The notes under the pieces were generated by a model, which had not been told where the DNA came from, ran no database searches, and saw only the letters and a program-made list of their open reading frames with translations. From Allacma fusca (taxonomy: Eukaryota > Arthropoda > Collembola > Symphypleona > Sminthuridae), in the NCBI GenBank assembly GCA_947179485.1, contig OX359248.1:54322386-54386385 (forward strand): a stretch of 64,000 nucleotides of DNA. Reading direction: 5' to 3'. Position 1 is the stretch's first letter; the number at the start of each line of letters is the position of its first letter. The position numbers and the translations under genes are program-made. Shown here one piece after another: positions 1 through 13,064 of the stretch.

Positions 1-3000
1 AATCATTTCCTGCTACACTGCTTTATGTCAATATTTTAGGATAACTAGTGATAAATACATTTGAGCCTGCCAATCAGTATTGTTAAACCATTGCTTCACT
101 TCATTTAATGATTATGCAGATCCCCAAATGGCAAATGGTATCAAAATAGATCTAAGGATTTCCCCATAAGAGCGCGCTGGTTCTTGACATTTAAAATAGT
201 GTGTTTGCTTGTAAATGATACGGGTGCCCAAAAATTTCAATAACAATTTCCATGTTATTCTATCAATGGATGATTATCATTCTGAAAGGTGTCCCTGCCC
301 AAACATTTTCATATGCATGCCTCGGAGAGTATCAAAGGATTTATCTAGAAATTGCAGATTGTAGTAAATCAGTCTTTGATTGAATGAAACCATTATTAAC
401 AGTCCGTGGAATTGTTTTCAAACTATTTATTGTCTCGCCGCACTATTTGAAGCTGCTGTCAAGTACAGAAATCAGGAGGATTACATGAACATGTGATGAA
501 CATGCAGTGTTTCTCATTTGTTTTTGTTTAAATTTTAATTCATGGAATACTCAATGACATGTACTGAACGACTAGTTGTTCAACTGTTAGCTGTCCACAG
601 CCCATAGAACCCATCGATTCGGAAACTACACTTGAAACACAGCAACAAGTGTTTTCTCAAATGTTTTCGTACCTTTTTTGATTGATATGCCCAAGCCCAA
701 GCCTTTTATCTTGGAATTATTTCCATGTAATCAAATGCTCATACAAATAAAGTGCATTATTTGTGAAAGCAGTATTTACTTTCAGTTCATACTACAATGA
801 ATCACGTGAAATGTAATTATCTACATATTGGTTTTCATGTAGAGGACACAACCTGTTGTTTTTGTTATGAAATGTATGTTGGATAATGGTGAGCGGCGTG
901 GAAAATTATTGGAAATTGAAACCTGGTTTTTTGCTTACACTCTTAATGTTTGAGATGATCTCACCATGCGACAATTATCCCACAGTGGGATTTTCTTGAC
1001 AGTCTCACTTCAGACGCACTTATTAGAATTGACTATGTACCAATTTACTCGCCGTAAATACAGTCCCATTGCAATTATTTTGTACACCATTGAATTGTTT
1101 TATAGCAACGCTGTCGTCTGGCTCGCAACGTGGAGCATTGAGAATTTCGCATTTTTTCCTGACGGGTACAACATGTAAATTGCAGTAGGAATGGAAGTCT
1201 CCCATCGCCTCTTCCAAACTATCCTAGCACATAAATATATCCACTACTGTCTGGGTTTGTTTTTTTTCTTCAAATGTCTGCTCCAAGCCTGAATGAGCCG
1301 CCTGCAAGTCTTAAAGGTTTTCACCCAGTTTTTTTCGTAGATACAGATACAACGCCGTAGTCTCTATGATATACAAACCAACATTGTCCTGAGAGGTGCA
1401 ATTTTGCCTTTTGCACTCCACACAAACAATCGTAAAATAGTTGTTACTTCTGTTTCGTATCTATACTTATAATTATTATATACAGTATGTTTCCTATTGC
1501 GTTTCACATCAGAGATGGTGAATCCGCTTGTAATAGAACATGAGGAATCATATGATGAGATGAGGAGTGCAAAAGACGATGTTTCTGTTATGGTGAGAAA
1601 GGTTATGTACCCCAACCATTTTTTCCTACCACTACTACCAACTCTGGCCGTACACAAAAGACGCTTATTTACACTATTAGAGATATAGTCCAGAAACGAC
1701 GTAGATTCTTAATGCAATTAGCATTCATCCCTTAACCAAACGTATTTGCCAGTTTAATATTAGCCCGAATAGTTCAAGAAACTTAATGTGAGTTGAACAA
1801 AATTTTGTCCTTTAGGGTTCACATGAGGCCTATGAATAAAAGTATACTTCCTGTAAATACAAGTATATTTTCAGACGTCACACACGGGTAACCTAACCGA
1901 CTTTTTGCTTCTCAAGGAGTCTTTCGGTGATTTTCAAGATAACGTTGGGGTCTTTTGGAATTGTAGTTGGGAGTTACGGTGGCATTTTTCCTTGTAGAAC
2001 TGAAACGCGTGCACGAGCCGGAGACTTGGCAGTTTTCGGTGGGAAAAATTTCCCAACTATTGCCAAATGGCAAGCGAATGGAGAATGTCGTATATACGAT
2101 ATTTTGTATGGAGAATGTATGGGGCTCGCTGCAACTCGTGATCTCATCAAATTTTCCTTTGAGGCTTGCTACATTCAAGTTATAAGTGCTTCCTGCATCC
2201 TCGAATGTCAAATAAATGTCTTGGTTCTTAATTGCATCCTCTCAACATGAAAGTACTGGAAGATTGACGTAAGACTGGGGAAGCACACTTTACATTGAGT
2301 TGACATAGGTAACAAAATTTGGTTATTTCAGGTTCAAATCTTTACCGAGCATATTTGGGATGGAACTTGCCAGCAAAATAGTATCTTTTAGTATTAGCAT
2401 TATTAGCAAATAAGGGATATCTTTCCCAGTCTTTTTTATTCTATGTATGAAATTACGTATTTATTTATTGCACTTGATTGCACTGCAAGTGATGACAATT
2501 TAGCAACAGGAAACACTTCTGCAATGCTGTAGCGAAAGATATGCAAAAGGGAAAACAACATTGGCAAATGTTTGGACACTATCAGTGGAAACCTGCCGAC
2601 ACATACCTCAAGACATGACAAGAAGCATAGTGTCAAATTTCCAATCTTCTCAGAATCCCTCCAATGAATTAAATCCCAATGACAAATTGCTCAAAAACTG
2701 TAAATTCGAGTGTATATTTATGGTGAATATTGTAAGGGAATTGTGCAACCATTTACCAATTTTTACCGGCGCAGGGAATTGTATTGAGAATGAATTGGGG
2801 AACACCTTGCCAGTATGATTCGGGCTGATCATTTGACTTTCAATGGTGAAGGAAAGTCAATATCTACATATGTAACACCGACGGCCAGCCGGTGTTTCAA
2901 TAATCTTCTCATCAGTTTCAAAATTCACCGTAGTACGTTTTCCTACTCAGAAGCTCGTGTTCAAAATTCACTATTACGCTTCGTTTCACGTGTTCTTTCT

Positions 3001-6000
3001 CTGGAATTCTGCATAGTAAAGGGCTGTCGCAATAGTTTCATACCCAAAGGCCCTGATCCTTCGCAACATGCCTGAATTATTTTATGGATACTGTGCAGTC
3101 CAGCATTTATCTCAGAATTTTTACCACTTGCACAAATGCTTTTGGTGACGCTTCATTCTTTCAGAAATTAGAATCTTCATTGGGCGTAGGTTTAGTATTG
3201 AGATGAATATCATTGGTGAAGATTGTCATGATGTGCCTCGTTCCCAGGATTTTTTTTTTCATCTGGATGACACAACGACTTCCCCAGTTGTGAAAATGGG
3301 TGAATAAAGTTTACGGATTGTTCCTCGAGTAGCATAAAAAAGAAGGGTCTTACGAAGGTAATTCCTCATGCTGAAGCTGAAATTATTTCGTTTGCGGACA
3401 TTATCTCGAAAAAATATCAAACTAAGAAAAACATATTGACCAATCCGCTTTGACGTTTGAGAGGATAGCTCAACCAACAGCGGAAGATAAACAGTATGAA
3501 AATTTCAAACGTTACTTGGAAAAACATCCCAGTTCGTATGTATAATAATTACTTCTGTTTATTGGTACGATATTTACCTGTGGTTTATTTTCATGGGTTG
3601 GTTAAGTAACCACAGAAAAAAATGACCTTTTAATCTGGAGTCTATATAGGATTGAGCAAAACAACAAAATACGTTTGTGGTAACGTTTTTGTAAAGGAAA
3701 CCTTCCGAGGAAATGTATTATGTATTTAAATACACGCCATTCCAACATTATTTACTATATTGAATTACGGTAAACTGATATACGATAGGATGGTCAAAGT
3801 CGATGGGTCGCCCGAAAATTGGATTAAATGGTGATGAAATTTCCAGAGTTCCTGAGAAAATTCTGGAATCAACTTATAGCCAAGAAATACATAATTACAT
3901 ATGTGTCAGACACAAAATGTAAGTGTCAGAAGATATCTGCCGTAACAAACAAAAAACCGTAATTACGTATATGTGCATATTTATTTATATTTGTTTCGTC
4001 GTTTATCAAAGCTAGACAATTTAGCTTGAATTTTAGATAACGTTCATCCTCTGTGCTACATCATTCCTATAACAGTAGCCCTAATCTGGCTCTTGAAATC
4101 CCTTACTGTTCCAATTGAAAGGAGAAAATTTAGTAATAGTTAGATGGGTAATTACTTGTGTCTGCACTTTTGCCCGCATGTTAGGGACAGAGCCCTTAAA
4201 AAGAGGGTAAGATATAGCGAGAGTACAGCGTACGTTTCTACGGCTGACACTGACACATCCCTGCATTACAGTAATTATATGAGTCTACGAAAATTTATGT
4301 AATTTATAGGTGATTATTCAAATACTGACTTATGTATTAAAGTCTATGAGGGCTTATAAGTTATGTGCAGCAGTGCTCGAAGGACGTTGTGTAACAGCGA
4401 AGTTCCTTTGCCTCGTGGAAACTTGCTATTTATTTATTTACTGACTCTGTAAGATGAAGCCATGGAAATTCTTGAGAAAAATTACATGGAAAAGGTTTCT
4501 TTGATCTTGAAAATCCTTGGTAAAACTCCATTACTTTGACTATGCTCCTGGCGATACATATGGTGCTTCTTATACATAAGGGAGGGAAAAAAGGAGCACA
4601 AATCTATTGCAACAACTTTATAGATAATGTGTAGTAACTGTACTATATGTAGGCTAAAGACCAAATATGTGTAATATGTAGAAGGGAAGATGCTGACGAG
4701 TTAATGGGATGTAGATGACAATGTGGATACCTATTTATAAGTTATTTCCAAGGAATCAAAGGCAAGGATAAGGTACATATGTATCTACGTATATGTTATC
4801 ACACATGTGGGTACTCAAATACTAGAACATCCCAATCATACTACAAATTGTGCATACTCCCTGTAACCTTAGTGCAATGTGCTAGGAGGCACACAAACCA
4901 AATTATGGAGGCTCTCATAGTACAATAATTTATAACCTATAATTAGCCGGTATATGTAACTATTTTTGGGTGTCTAGGGGAACAATTTAATGGTCGTAGA
5001 AGGCATTGATAGCTGAGAACCGATCTGAAACATTCCCAGATGTCTCTCTCAATCACTCAGACATTGTAGGTTTAGATAAACTCAATCCAAGACAGAGATA
5101 ATGGCGTAGAATTCAAACGTGAAGCAGTTATTATTATTTCATCATTTACTACTGAATTTGGATATTAAAATGAATCCACAGCCTGACATCAACAGAATTG
5201 TCATGTCAGAGGTGACAGGCGGAGGTGATAGTAGAGTTTCATTTGTGTATGTCTTTTCGTATCAAATTGAAATGTTTAGGAAGTGTTTTGATATTGAGTA
5301 GTCAAGAAATTCAAGCTTGCTCATGATCCTGGTTTACTTCTTATCGACCATAAGTCTAATATACATGTGGGCTTTCATCTGTAGTAATAAAATATGCTAG
5401 TCTTACATTGATTCACTTACATGAACTTACGTCGTTCTCAAAACATGTCCTTGGTTGTATATTCTGCAGCCAAATCTGCATGGTCTGACATGATTGCCGT
5501 CGGGACATTGGTCAGCAGATTTGCTATCTCCTCTTGACCTCTTATCCCTCTTCATCGCACATTAAATAAATTGACAAAGTTTTCACCCATTTTACTATTA
5601 GCTGTACATATGGTACATTAGCAAAAAAAAACATCTGATCTCTATAGTTAAATGTAGATAGCTCTAGGTAGTTACGTACAGAGATAGAGAGAGAGATGCA
5701 TGGATGCTATATATGTACATTTTACTTCGTCTATACCATACACGTAATACGTAAACATCTCTGCTTTTAGAATTTGGATATAAATTCTTAATTCAGATAT
5801 CTTCAAGCCCCTTTGAATTATGCAGTCAAATGTTGTGCACAACATTTCACAGAAACTTATGCGAAAAATTAGAAATCCTAAACGAAATCCTAAAAGTGAA
5901 GGAGATTTCTCACAAATTGATATATTTCTAAAGAAAGCGTTGTTTCTGATTGATGGCATGTCCTACACAGTACAGTGTCCTCTCTTTAGTACGATGAGGC

Positions 6001-9000
6001 TTCGTTACAGCAGCATGTTTTCTATAAGGGCAAAGATATTTGAACACGTTCCTGTTTACCACAATGGTAATTTGTCTGTTAGAAAGGGCATGGGAATTTT
6101 ATTAGTATTCAAATTTTGTTAGTTTTAGTGAAGTTCTTGTAGAAAGAGAGTGCACTGTACCATCAGCTATATAATCATAAGTTAGAAACCAGAAAGACTA
6201 TTACAGTATCCTCAGTATCTTATTTAATTTCTATCAAAGTTTTGATAGTGAATATAGAAATCATGCCGTCATACTGCAGAAAGTATGTCAAAGCAGGTTA
6301 TTGTCAGCTCAAATAGGAAGTACATTTTGACGGCACAGATATCATGCGGAATCAACAGTATCTAGCATTTGTACTTATGAGACTTGAGGGTAAATATGAT
6401 TCTATCTAATTATGCCGTATTGGACGTAGACAGATACAAGGGAACATGTCTAGGACCCGTTGCTACCATACCAGATATTTATTCAACGTGGGAGTGCAAA
6501 AGTGCATTAATTTGCGGAACTTGCATCTTCAATAACAAGCGCAATATTTTGTTTTATCACTTATATTTGTCTCTATCAGAGAAATTTTATTGCACCAGAG
6601 TGGTCTTTGCTAAAAGCCACAAGAGGAAGAGTTGAGGACATGGGAGCATAATTTCTATTTAGTGTAAAAACTCAAAAAATATAATGTAAACTTGGGAGTG
6701 TAAAAACTTCATGAGTTAGTATGTAGATGGGATTTCTTGACTGACTTCCTAAATGACACACACTTATTGGCAGTGTATTTAGTTTTGTAGCTAATCTATA
6801 ATTTTTTTGGTATTAAAATTTATTCCTTCCGATTGCATTACTCGAACATTATCAGCCACCTTCATCACGTGCTCTTCCTTTCTTGAAATTACCGGAGGTC
6901 CTCGTCCTCATCATTGTCAAATTCAAATGTCAACGTTGAAAGTTGCAGTAAAGTAAAAAAAAAACCAGGTACTGATAGTCATCGGCATGCAGATTTATGT
7001 ATGTGTGTACATAATTCAGGGAATTCAACATACTCTTCGAATGGATGCATAATTTTAATACAAACAATCGGATTGTGAGAATTTTCAATTTTCGTCCCAA
7101 ATGACCTCAACGTCTTTTGGCGAGAGGAGTTGTAATTAAAGCAGGCATGTCCTTCCTTAAATCTACTGCGGAATTCACAGACCATGTAATTACATTTAGT
7201 CTTAATGGATTACAAGCTACAAGAGAAACCTACTATTGCACAGGACGGAAATCTAGATACTCAATCTTTCCGTAGTATTGGAACTCATCTCCATTTCCTT
7301 CCTAAAAGTTGACTGCACTTGGTTTGACTCCTCGATGGAAAATTTCCAGCTTTGTTTACTCTTATTTTCATTCCAAAATTGTTGAGCCTATAACCATAGT
7401 GTAGATTTTTTATTTCCCATGTACATAGTTCACCTGTAAAAAGGGTAAATTGGTTTGGGAAAAATCCTTGAAGGATTCCAGCGAGGAATTATATTTTATT
7501 GAAGGTACGTTAGATCCTTATCTCAGAACGCTGAAATAATTAAAGTTGAGTATAAGCACATTACCATTTACTTCCTGAGACGTTATCAGTCATCCGAATT
7601 TAAGTAAACATCCAAATACAATAATAATTACTCATACATACACGACCTCTTCCAAACCCTTTAAGCCCGAATCAAGCAGATTTGAGTTACATTTAAGGAT
7701 TTAGGATGACTTGGACAAATAATTTCCAAGACGTCCATTTCAAGCCTATTATTCCAAGGATAATTTTACATTTTTTTCACGATGTTGTTATCCATTGGGA
7801 AACACGTGGATTTTTCTTGGAAACTTTGACCTTGAATTAAATTAATAGAGCTCTTTAAGTTGCTCTTTCAAAATGTGCGGAGAAAAGACTCTTTAATCAA
7901 ATCATGAGAATAATCAATGAATGAAAATATGTTTACTTCACAAAATTAAATCAGAGGAGTTGCACTTGAGCCCTGTTGAAGTGATAACCGGATACACGAA
8001 ACTACGCCACAGTTTTGTCATATCATAAATTGGACATTTCCAAAACTCAGCAGAAGTTATGTACTGTGGGAGTCCCATGGACGTAAAACTGATTTCATGG
8101 AATACAAAATTACATTAATTAGAATTAATGTCGGCACATGATATTTAAATAAGCAACGTCGAATATTTAGTAGTAAAGTGAAGGCTTGTGCCTTTGCATT
8201 TATGTTTCAAATATGTTCTTAATTTTTAACCCAGATTCCACATTACCGGAAGGTGTTTCATTCATTCTCAAAGATGTCATTGATGATGGATCTTCTTACT
8301 CTCTCTGTACAGAAGCGATTATAATTTTTACGATTCAGGGTAGCTCGTATATTGATAAGTATTATAATTATATTTATAGGTTTCTAAGTAATAGGGACAT
8401 TTCATACATTACATACATAAACATAACCTAAAAGAGACTCTCAATGGCAGTATTGATTTTTGACTGGGATTTTTTTTTACTATAAAACAACTTGTACCTG
8501 TCTGTACATGATCAAACATAAAAGTTTTTATTAATAGCCATCACCCATGAGTTCATTGCATAATTGACCAGTTTATAGTCTCATACCTATGGTCGTACAT
8601 ACATACGCTTGTAGTTACTAAAAGGCTAAACAAGCTGATATTACAGAAATTGTGTATAAGCAATATGAGAACGGAGGAGAATTGTCAATCCACGTGTTCA
8701 TCTCCGCATCGTTGACAGAGCGTATAAACTAATGTATGGATGGGTAAAATCTAATATTAGATGGTATAAACTAATATATAATGAATAGGTAGATATAAGT
8801 AGTACTATTAATCGTAAATGTTTATTCAGCAAATGTTTCCCTAGGATTTTTCGTACAAGGGGAAAAGTCACCAAGTAACTGTTCCTAAATTTAATGATCT
8901 GGTCAAACGGCCACACTTTACACTTATATGCAATCATTTTTCACTGACAATGGAAAGGTCCCAAGAAGTTTCTAAAATACAATAGATAATGGAACCATAC

Positions 9001-9149
9001 GAGAAATGTGATCAAAACTTAAATCTTCAGGTCATTCGAAGTAGGAAAAGGAAATTGTTTCTTTAATAAAAGTCACACTCGCACACCTTTTGCTATATCA
9101 ATAATTATTTTGTCTCTTATCTGGGAGCAAAATACATATTACTGAGTGC
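1..9149. other. Gene-free AT-rich stretch
   Basis: No exon, RNA gene or transposon end could be supported. All open frames are short (about 110 codons or fewer), resemble no family I know and carry no consistent codon pattern. The stretch is AT-rich with scattered ATGTACATA-like words and homopolymer runs. It could be intergenic DNA or part of a very long intron; the sequence alone does not decide. Confidence 0.6.
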
Positions 9150-9330
9150 ATAGAGTATGTACTGTATGTGTACATATGTAGTATGCAGTCTTGTATATGT
9201 TCAGTCGTTTTCTGTATCTATGTACATGTTCACTGTAGTATGTACGTACGTAGGATGTGCATTTTGTGAAGACTTTTGCCACGGAGAAGGAATGCATGTA
9301 CATAAGTCAAGTGTGCATATGTATATGTAA
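9150..9330. repeat. Cluster of GTATGTACATA-type words
   Basis: A short stretch very dense in TATGTA, GTACAT, TACGTA and related alternating pyrimidine-purine words, for example around 9,160-9,250 and 9,295-9,330. It reads as a degenerate low-complexity repeat. The same words recur throughout the window (for example 11,400-11,470, 15,840-16,030 and 44,090-44,190), so this is the strongest local patch of a genome-wide habit and not a unique site. Confidence 0.5.
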
Positions 9331-10540
9331 ATACGGCTTGTTGTTACACGAGCTGACAGCGGAGGAATGTAGGAAAAAAAGTGACATTTAAGTTCTTTTT
9401 CTGTGTAAAAGTGTCTGCCTCTGAATTTGATTCAAGATTTTCTCAAACCTTTTGTATGTATGTAATTATGTATGTTCATTTTGAAGGAATTTACTACCGA
9501 AAGTCTGGGGACATTTGCAAACTGGTTTCGTCTCATCTGTCCTTATACTTAAACTTCTACCAAAGTCTCGTCGGTAATAAGAGCTTGTCGACTCTCAGTA
9601 TGCGGACACTGCAACGTTGGTAGGGAATGGGTGAAAAAAACTGACCATGCCATAAAAGGATACAGAAATATTTTCTTATTTTTAGATTGAGGACATCGTT
9701 CATCGTCCCCTTGTCTTTTTTTTCGCATTTATGTATCTATCTCAATGAATGAATCCCTCCTAATGCTATTTCTCAGATGATGGTCACACAGTAGATTTCT
9801 AATCTGATTTTTCCATCTGATAGTATCTGTACATAAACACACACAATTATACTTTGAGTTTTAGAGCTCGGGTTATATATTACATTTATAATACCGTTGA
9901 GATATCATTTATGTAATTATTATAGGTAGATACTCGTATTGACATGACACCATAATAGCTAATTATTTCCATACGAATTTTTGTATGTTGTATTTAGCTC
10001 CAATAAACACATATAAGGTTATAACATGTGTGTACTTACAGCTATAACTGTTACAGTCTACCCTTGCTACAAGAGAGACAGTTATAAAAGCATTGTCTAT
10101 ACATACATAGGTGCAAAAATATTGGGATGTATTCCATTTTCTCCATAGTTTATTTTTCTCCTTATAAGAGCATGTGTGATTACAAGTCTTAGCTTTTGTT
10201 CCTTAATTTTACTCCTTTTAGGGGTGTTCTGATAGGGTGGGTCCACTGCAATTACTATGACACTTCTTTTGTCATTCGAGAAGTGCAGTAGTGTGAGCCG
10301 TTATAGATTCACTAAAAGTGTGTATAAGTAGGAAGAGGCTGATGTGGGGTGGAAGGGTCTTAATTCTTAATGTGCAGAAAAAAAGTCCGTGATTGTCATG
10401 TATACACGAATTCCGGCTTGTAAGGATTCCATGTCTCTATTATATGGGAAGTAAAGCTTTTGTGAGTGCTGACCTTTGTAAAGTATGTTTATTAGTAATT
10501 ACTTTTTGCTGGATGAATAAAAAATAATTATTACAATTTC
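9331..10540. other. Gene-free stretch
   Basis: AT-rich sequence with no supported exon or RNA gene. A TTTTAGGGGTG word near 10,216 resembles words in the degenerate repeat region at 30.2-32.1 kb. Nothing else stands out. Confidence 0.55.
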
Positions 10541-10565
10541 CTCTCTCTCTCTCTCTCTCCCTCTC
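10541..10565. repeat. (CT)n microsatellite
   Basis: An almost pure run of CT dinucleotides with one CC interruption near 10,560. Simple sequence repeat. Confidence 0.95.
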
Positions 10566-13003
10566 AAATATCAGTTATAGTGTATGTACCTTACCCTATG
10601 ATAACCCAGTCTTTAGCAGGAACTCTCATAAGTATCAAAGGCAAGTGAGTGTGTGGGAAAGTCCCTGGTAGATTTCCCTCGTTTTGTACAAGGAAAATCC
10701 TTCCGTATTTACTCTATGTAAGTACAGATTCTATACTGCTACTGGTCGAAACTTACGGACAGCATAATATTTAAATTCCCCAACATGTAAACAATTAATA
10801 TGCACGGAGATATGAACATGGAGATTATAACTGCGGAACAAGCGATAAGTTCCTAAATAAATTCCTGAGTACGCACGAATTTAAATCTGCGTCCTTTCGG
10901 CCAACTCATACTATCATTATTGTTATTATTATAGTGGGACGTGGAAGTGGGGCTAATCCTATAATAGTGTTCCGAATGTAAAGTGTAGTATTTGTGACAA
11001 CATAACATACTATTGGAACATATGTATGTAATTAGTCACTTCTGACTAATCCCCCTCATGTAAGATGATAATTTAGGAGCATATAGAGGCGAGCGGTTGG
11101 GGTAAAAGGGAGGTTGATCTTGCAGCAAGTCTATAATGTTCAATGCTGACACGAATAATTGTATGTTAAAAGTTCACTTTTGTAATCCAAGCAGTGTGAC
11201 AGGTACTTATTAAGTTCATGCCATGTAAGTACATACATAGAATGTATATACGGAGGAAAAGGCGAACCAGAGCCACGGACAACTTCCAACATGGACTGAT
11301 TCCGTCATCGGCTTCGTTTGTCTCATTCAAGTACATGTTGAGCAATCATCATCCCTAAGGATATGACCATTATAACAATGTAGAAGTAATTACATTTATT
11401 ACTGAATGCTATTTTTATGTACATACATTAGCAACGTACCTCTCTACATACCTACATACCTGGATCCCTATATCGTACGAGAATATACACCATTGATTGT
11501 TGATGTCTTACTGCCAGCCATATGAACATTATGAACCATAGTCTAATATACGGATGCTACCACGTATGTATATACACAATCATATAGAATTCTTACCATG
11601 CAAGATATATGATCTCTTACAATTGATGTTATACACGATTCTATGTCATTGGTGCGTCTGATAAATCATGCTGGATCACAGAACCGTTCATATACAGTGC
11701 AGCCTCCAAAGAGAAGCACCCCGACAAGTAATATATTTTGAATGCTGAAAGATCTTGTATTAAAAAAAAATCAACAGTACAGGGGTCAATTGGGACGAGT
11801 CCTAATATCCTTACCGTTTTGTATGCAAAGCAATAGCTCCTATACGAGAGTATCTTATAGCGAGAGTACACGTTACTCCCACAGTGCTGTAGTAGATACA
11901 TAGTGCTCTAATGCTTAATATGCCTGCCAGTTGTGTGCATAATGTAGAAAATCAATAGGAACATAACCGTGACTGGTTGCTCTTGATAATCCGCATTTTA
12001 AAAAAATGTATGATTTATAGTGGAGGACATTGTATAATAAGCAGAACCTTTTGATGTGATAAACTTGAGGAGAGATCAGAGCACACGCAATTTAAGAGTA
12101 ACACTCTACCCCAAGACAATTTCGTGGTAACAACAGACTTGTGACGGTACCTCCAATCCTTTCAAAATACATATAGTGGCGAAAAGGCAGACAGAATGAC
12201 AGAACATTAAACCAAGAGTGTTTTCAAAAATGTGGTTCGTGTTCGTATACTTATACATTGGAAGTGAACTGTACCTTCACTCTTGGAGTGTGCTATATAG
12301 AATCACTGTCCTGATTATATACTACTTGTTGTGTCCGCATGGATTGAGTGCATTTAAAAAGTTCTCAAAAATATAATGCTGGATGTACTCTAGGTACATG
12401 TGTATCTTGTGTATGTAGCTGTGGATAGTACTCAAGTACTAAACGCTGATTGTGAGCACTAAAACCAAAATGAAATGCAAACGAGTATGGAGATACAAGG
12501 ATAACTGGAGGATGTGATTGATATGAAATAAAAAATCAAGGGCTTTTCTTTGAAACTTGTATATTTTCCTTCTTCCATGTTATACATGATATCAGTTTGG
12601 AAATCTAGGCTCCCATCGTGCATATGAAATTGAGAAGAAAAACCTACCTGGGCTTGTGCATTGTGTGGAGAGCGTCGGGGAAGTTTGATTTATGTATCGT
12701 TTATCAGTCAGGGTAGCTTTTTACGCATAATAACATATAATAGTTAATATTTTTCTGCAGTCATATTTCATATTGCACCTATGTACATGCTTGTAGATAC
12801 TTGTGTCCATGTCTCTGGGAGCATATGTAGCAGGAGGAACTTATACATTCTAATAACTTGCAGTCCCAATAATTGACAGGTAAACGTGCATATGGGAGAT
12901 CTTGGTAGTTGACGGAGAGGTGATTGTGCTTTCATGTCATTACCCAATTCGCATATGCGAGTGAAATATATGGGACTAAGTATTATGCCTATTTTCTTTT
13001 ATA
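10566..13003. other. Gene-free stretch
   Basis: AT-rich DNA with scattered TACATAC words. The longest open frame (11,641-11,901, minus) has no recognisable motif and is treated as chance. Confidence 0.55.
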
Positions 13004-13005
13004 TT

Positions 13006-13038
<33 letters not shown>

Positions 13039-13064
13039 CTCTCTCCCTCTCTCTCTCTCACTCT
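13004..13064. repeat. Compound (TG)n(TC)n microsatellite
   Basis: A run of TG dinucleotides passes directly into TC-rich sequence with small CCC and TTT interruptions. Compound simple repeat, expected to vary in length between individuals. Confidence 0.95.
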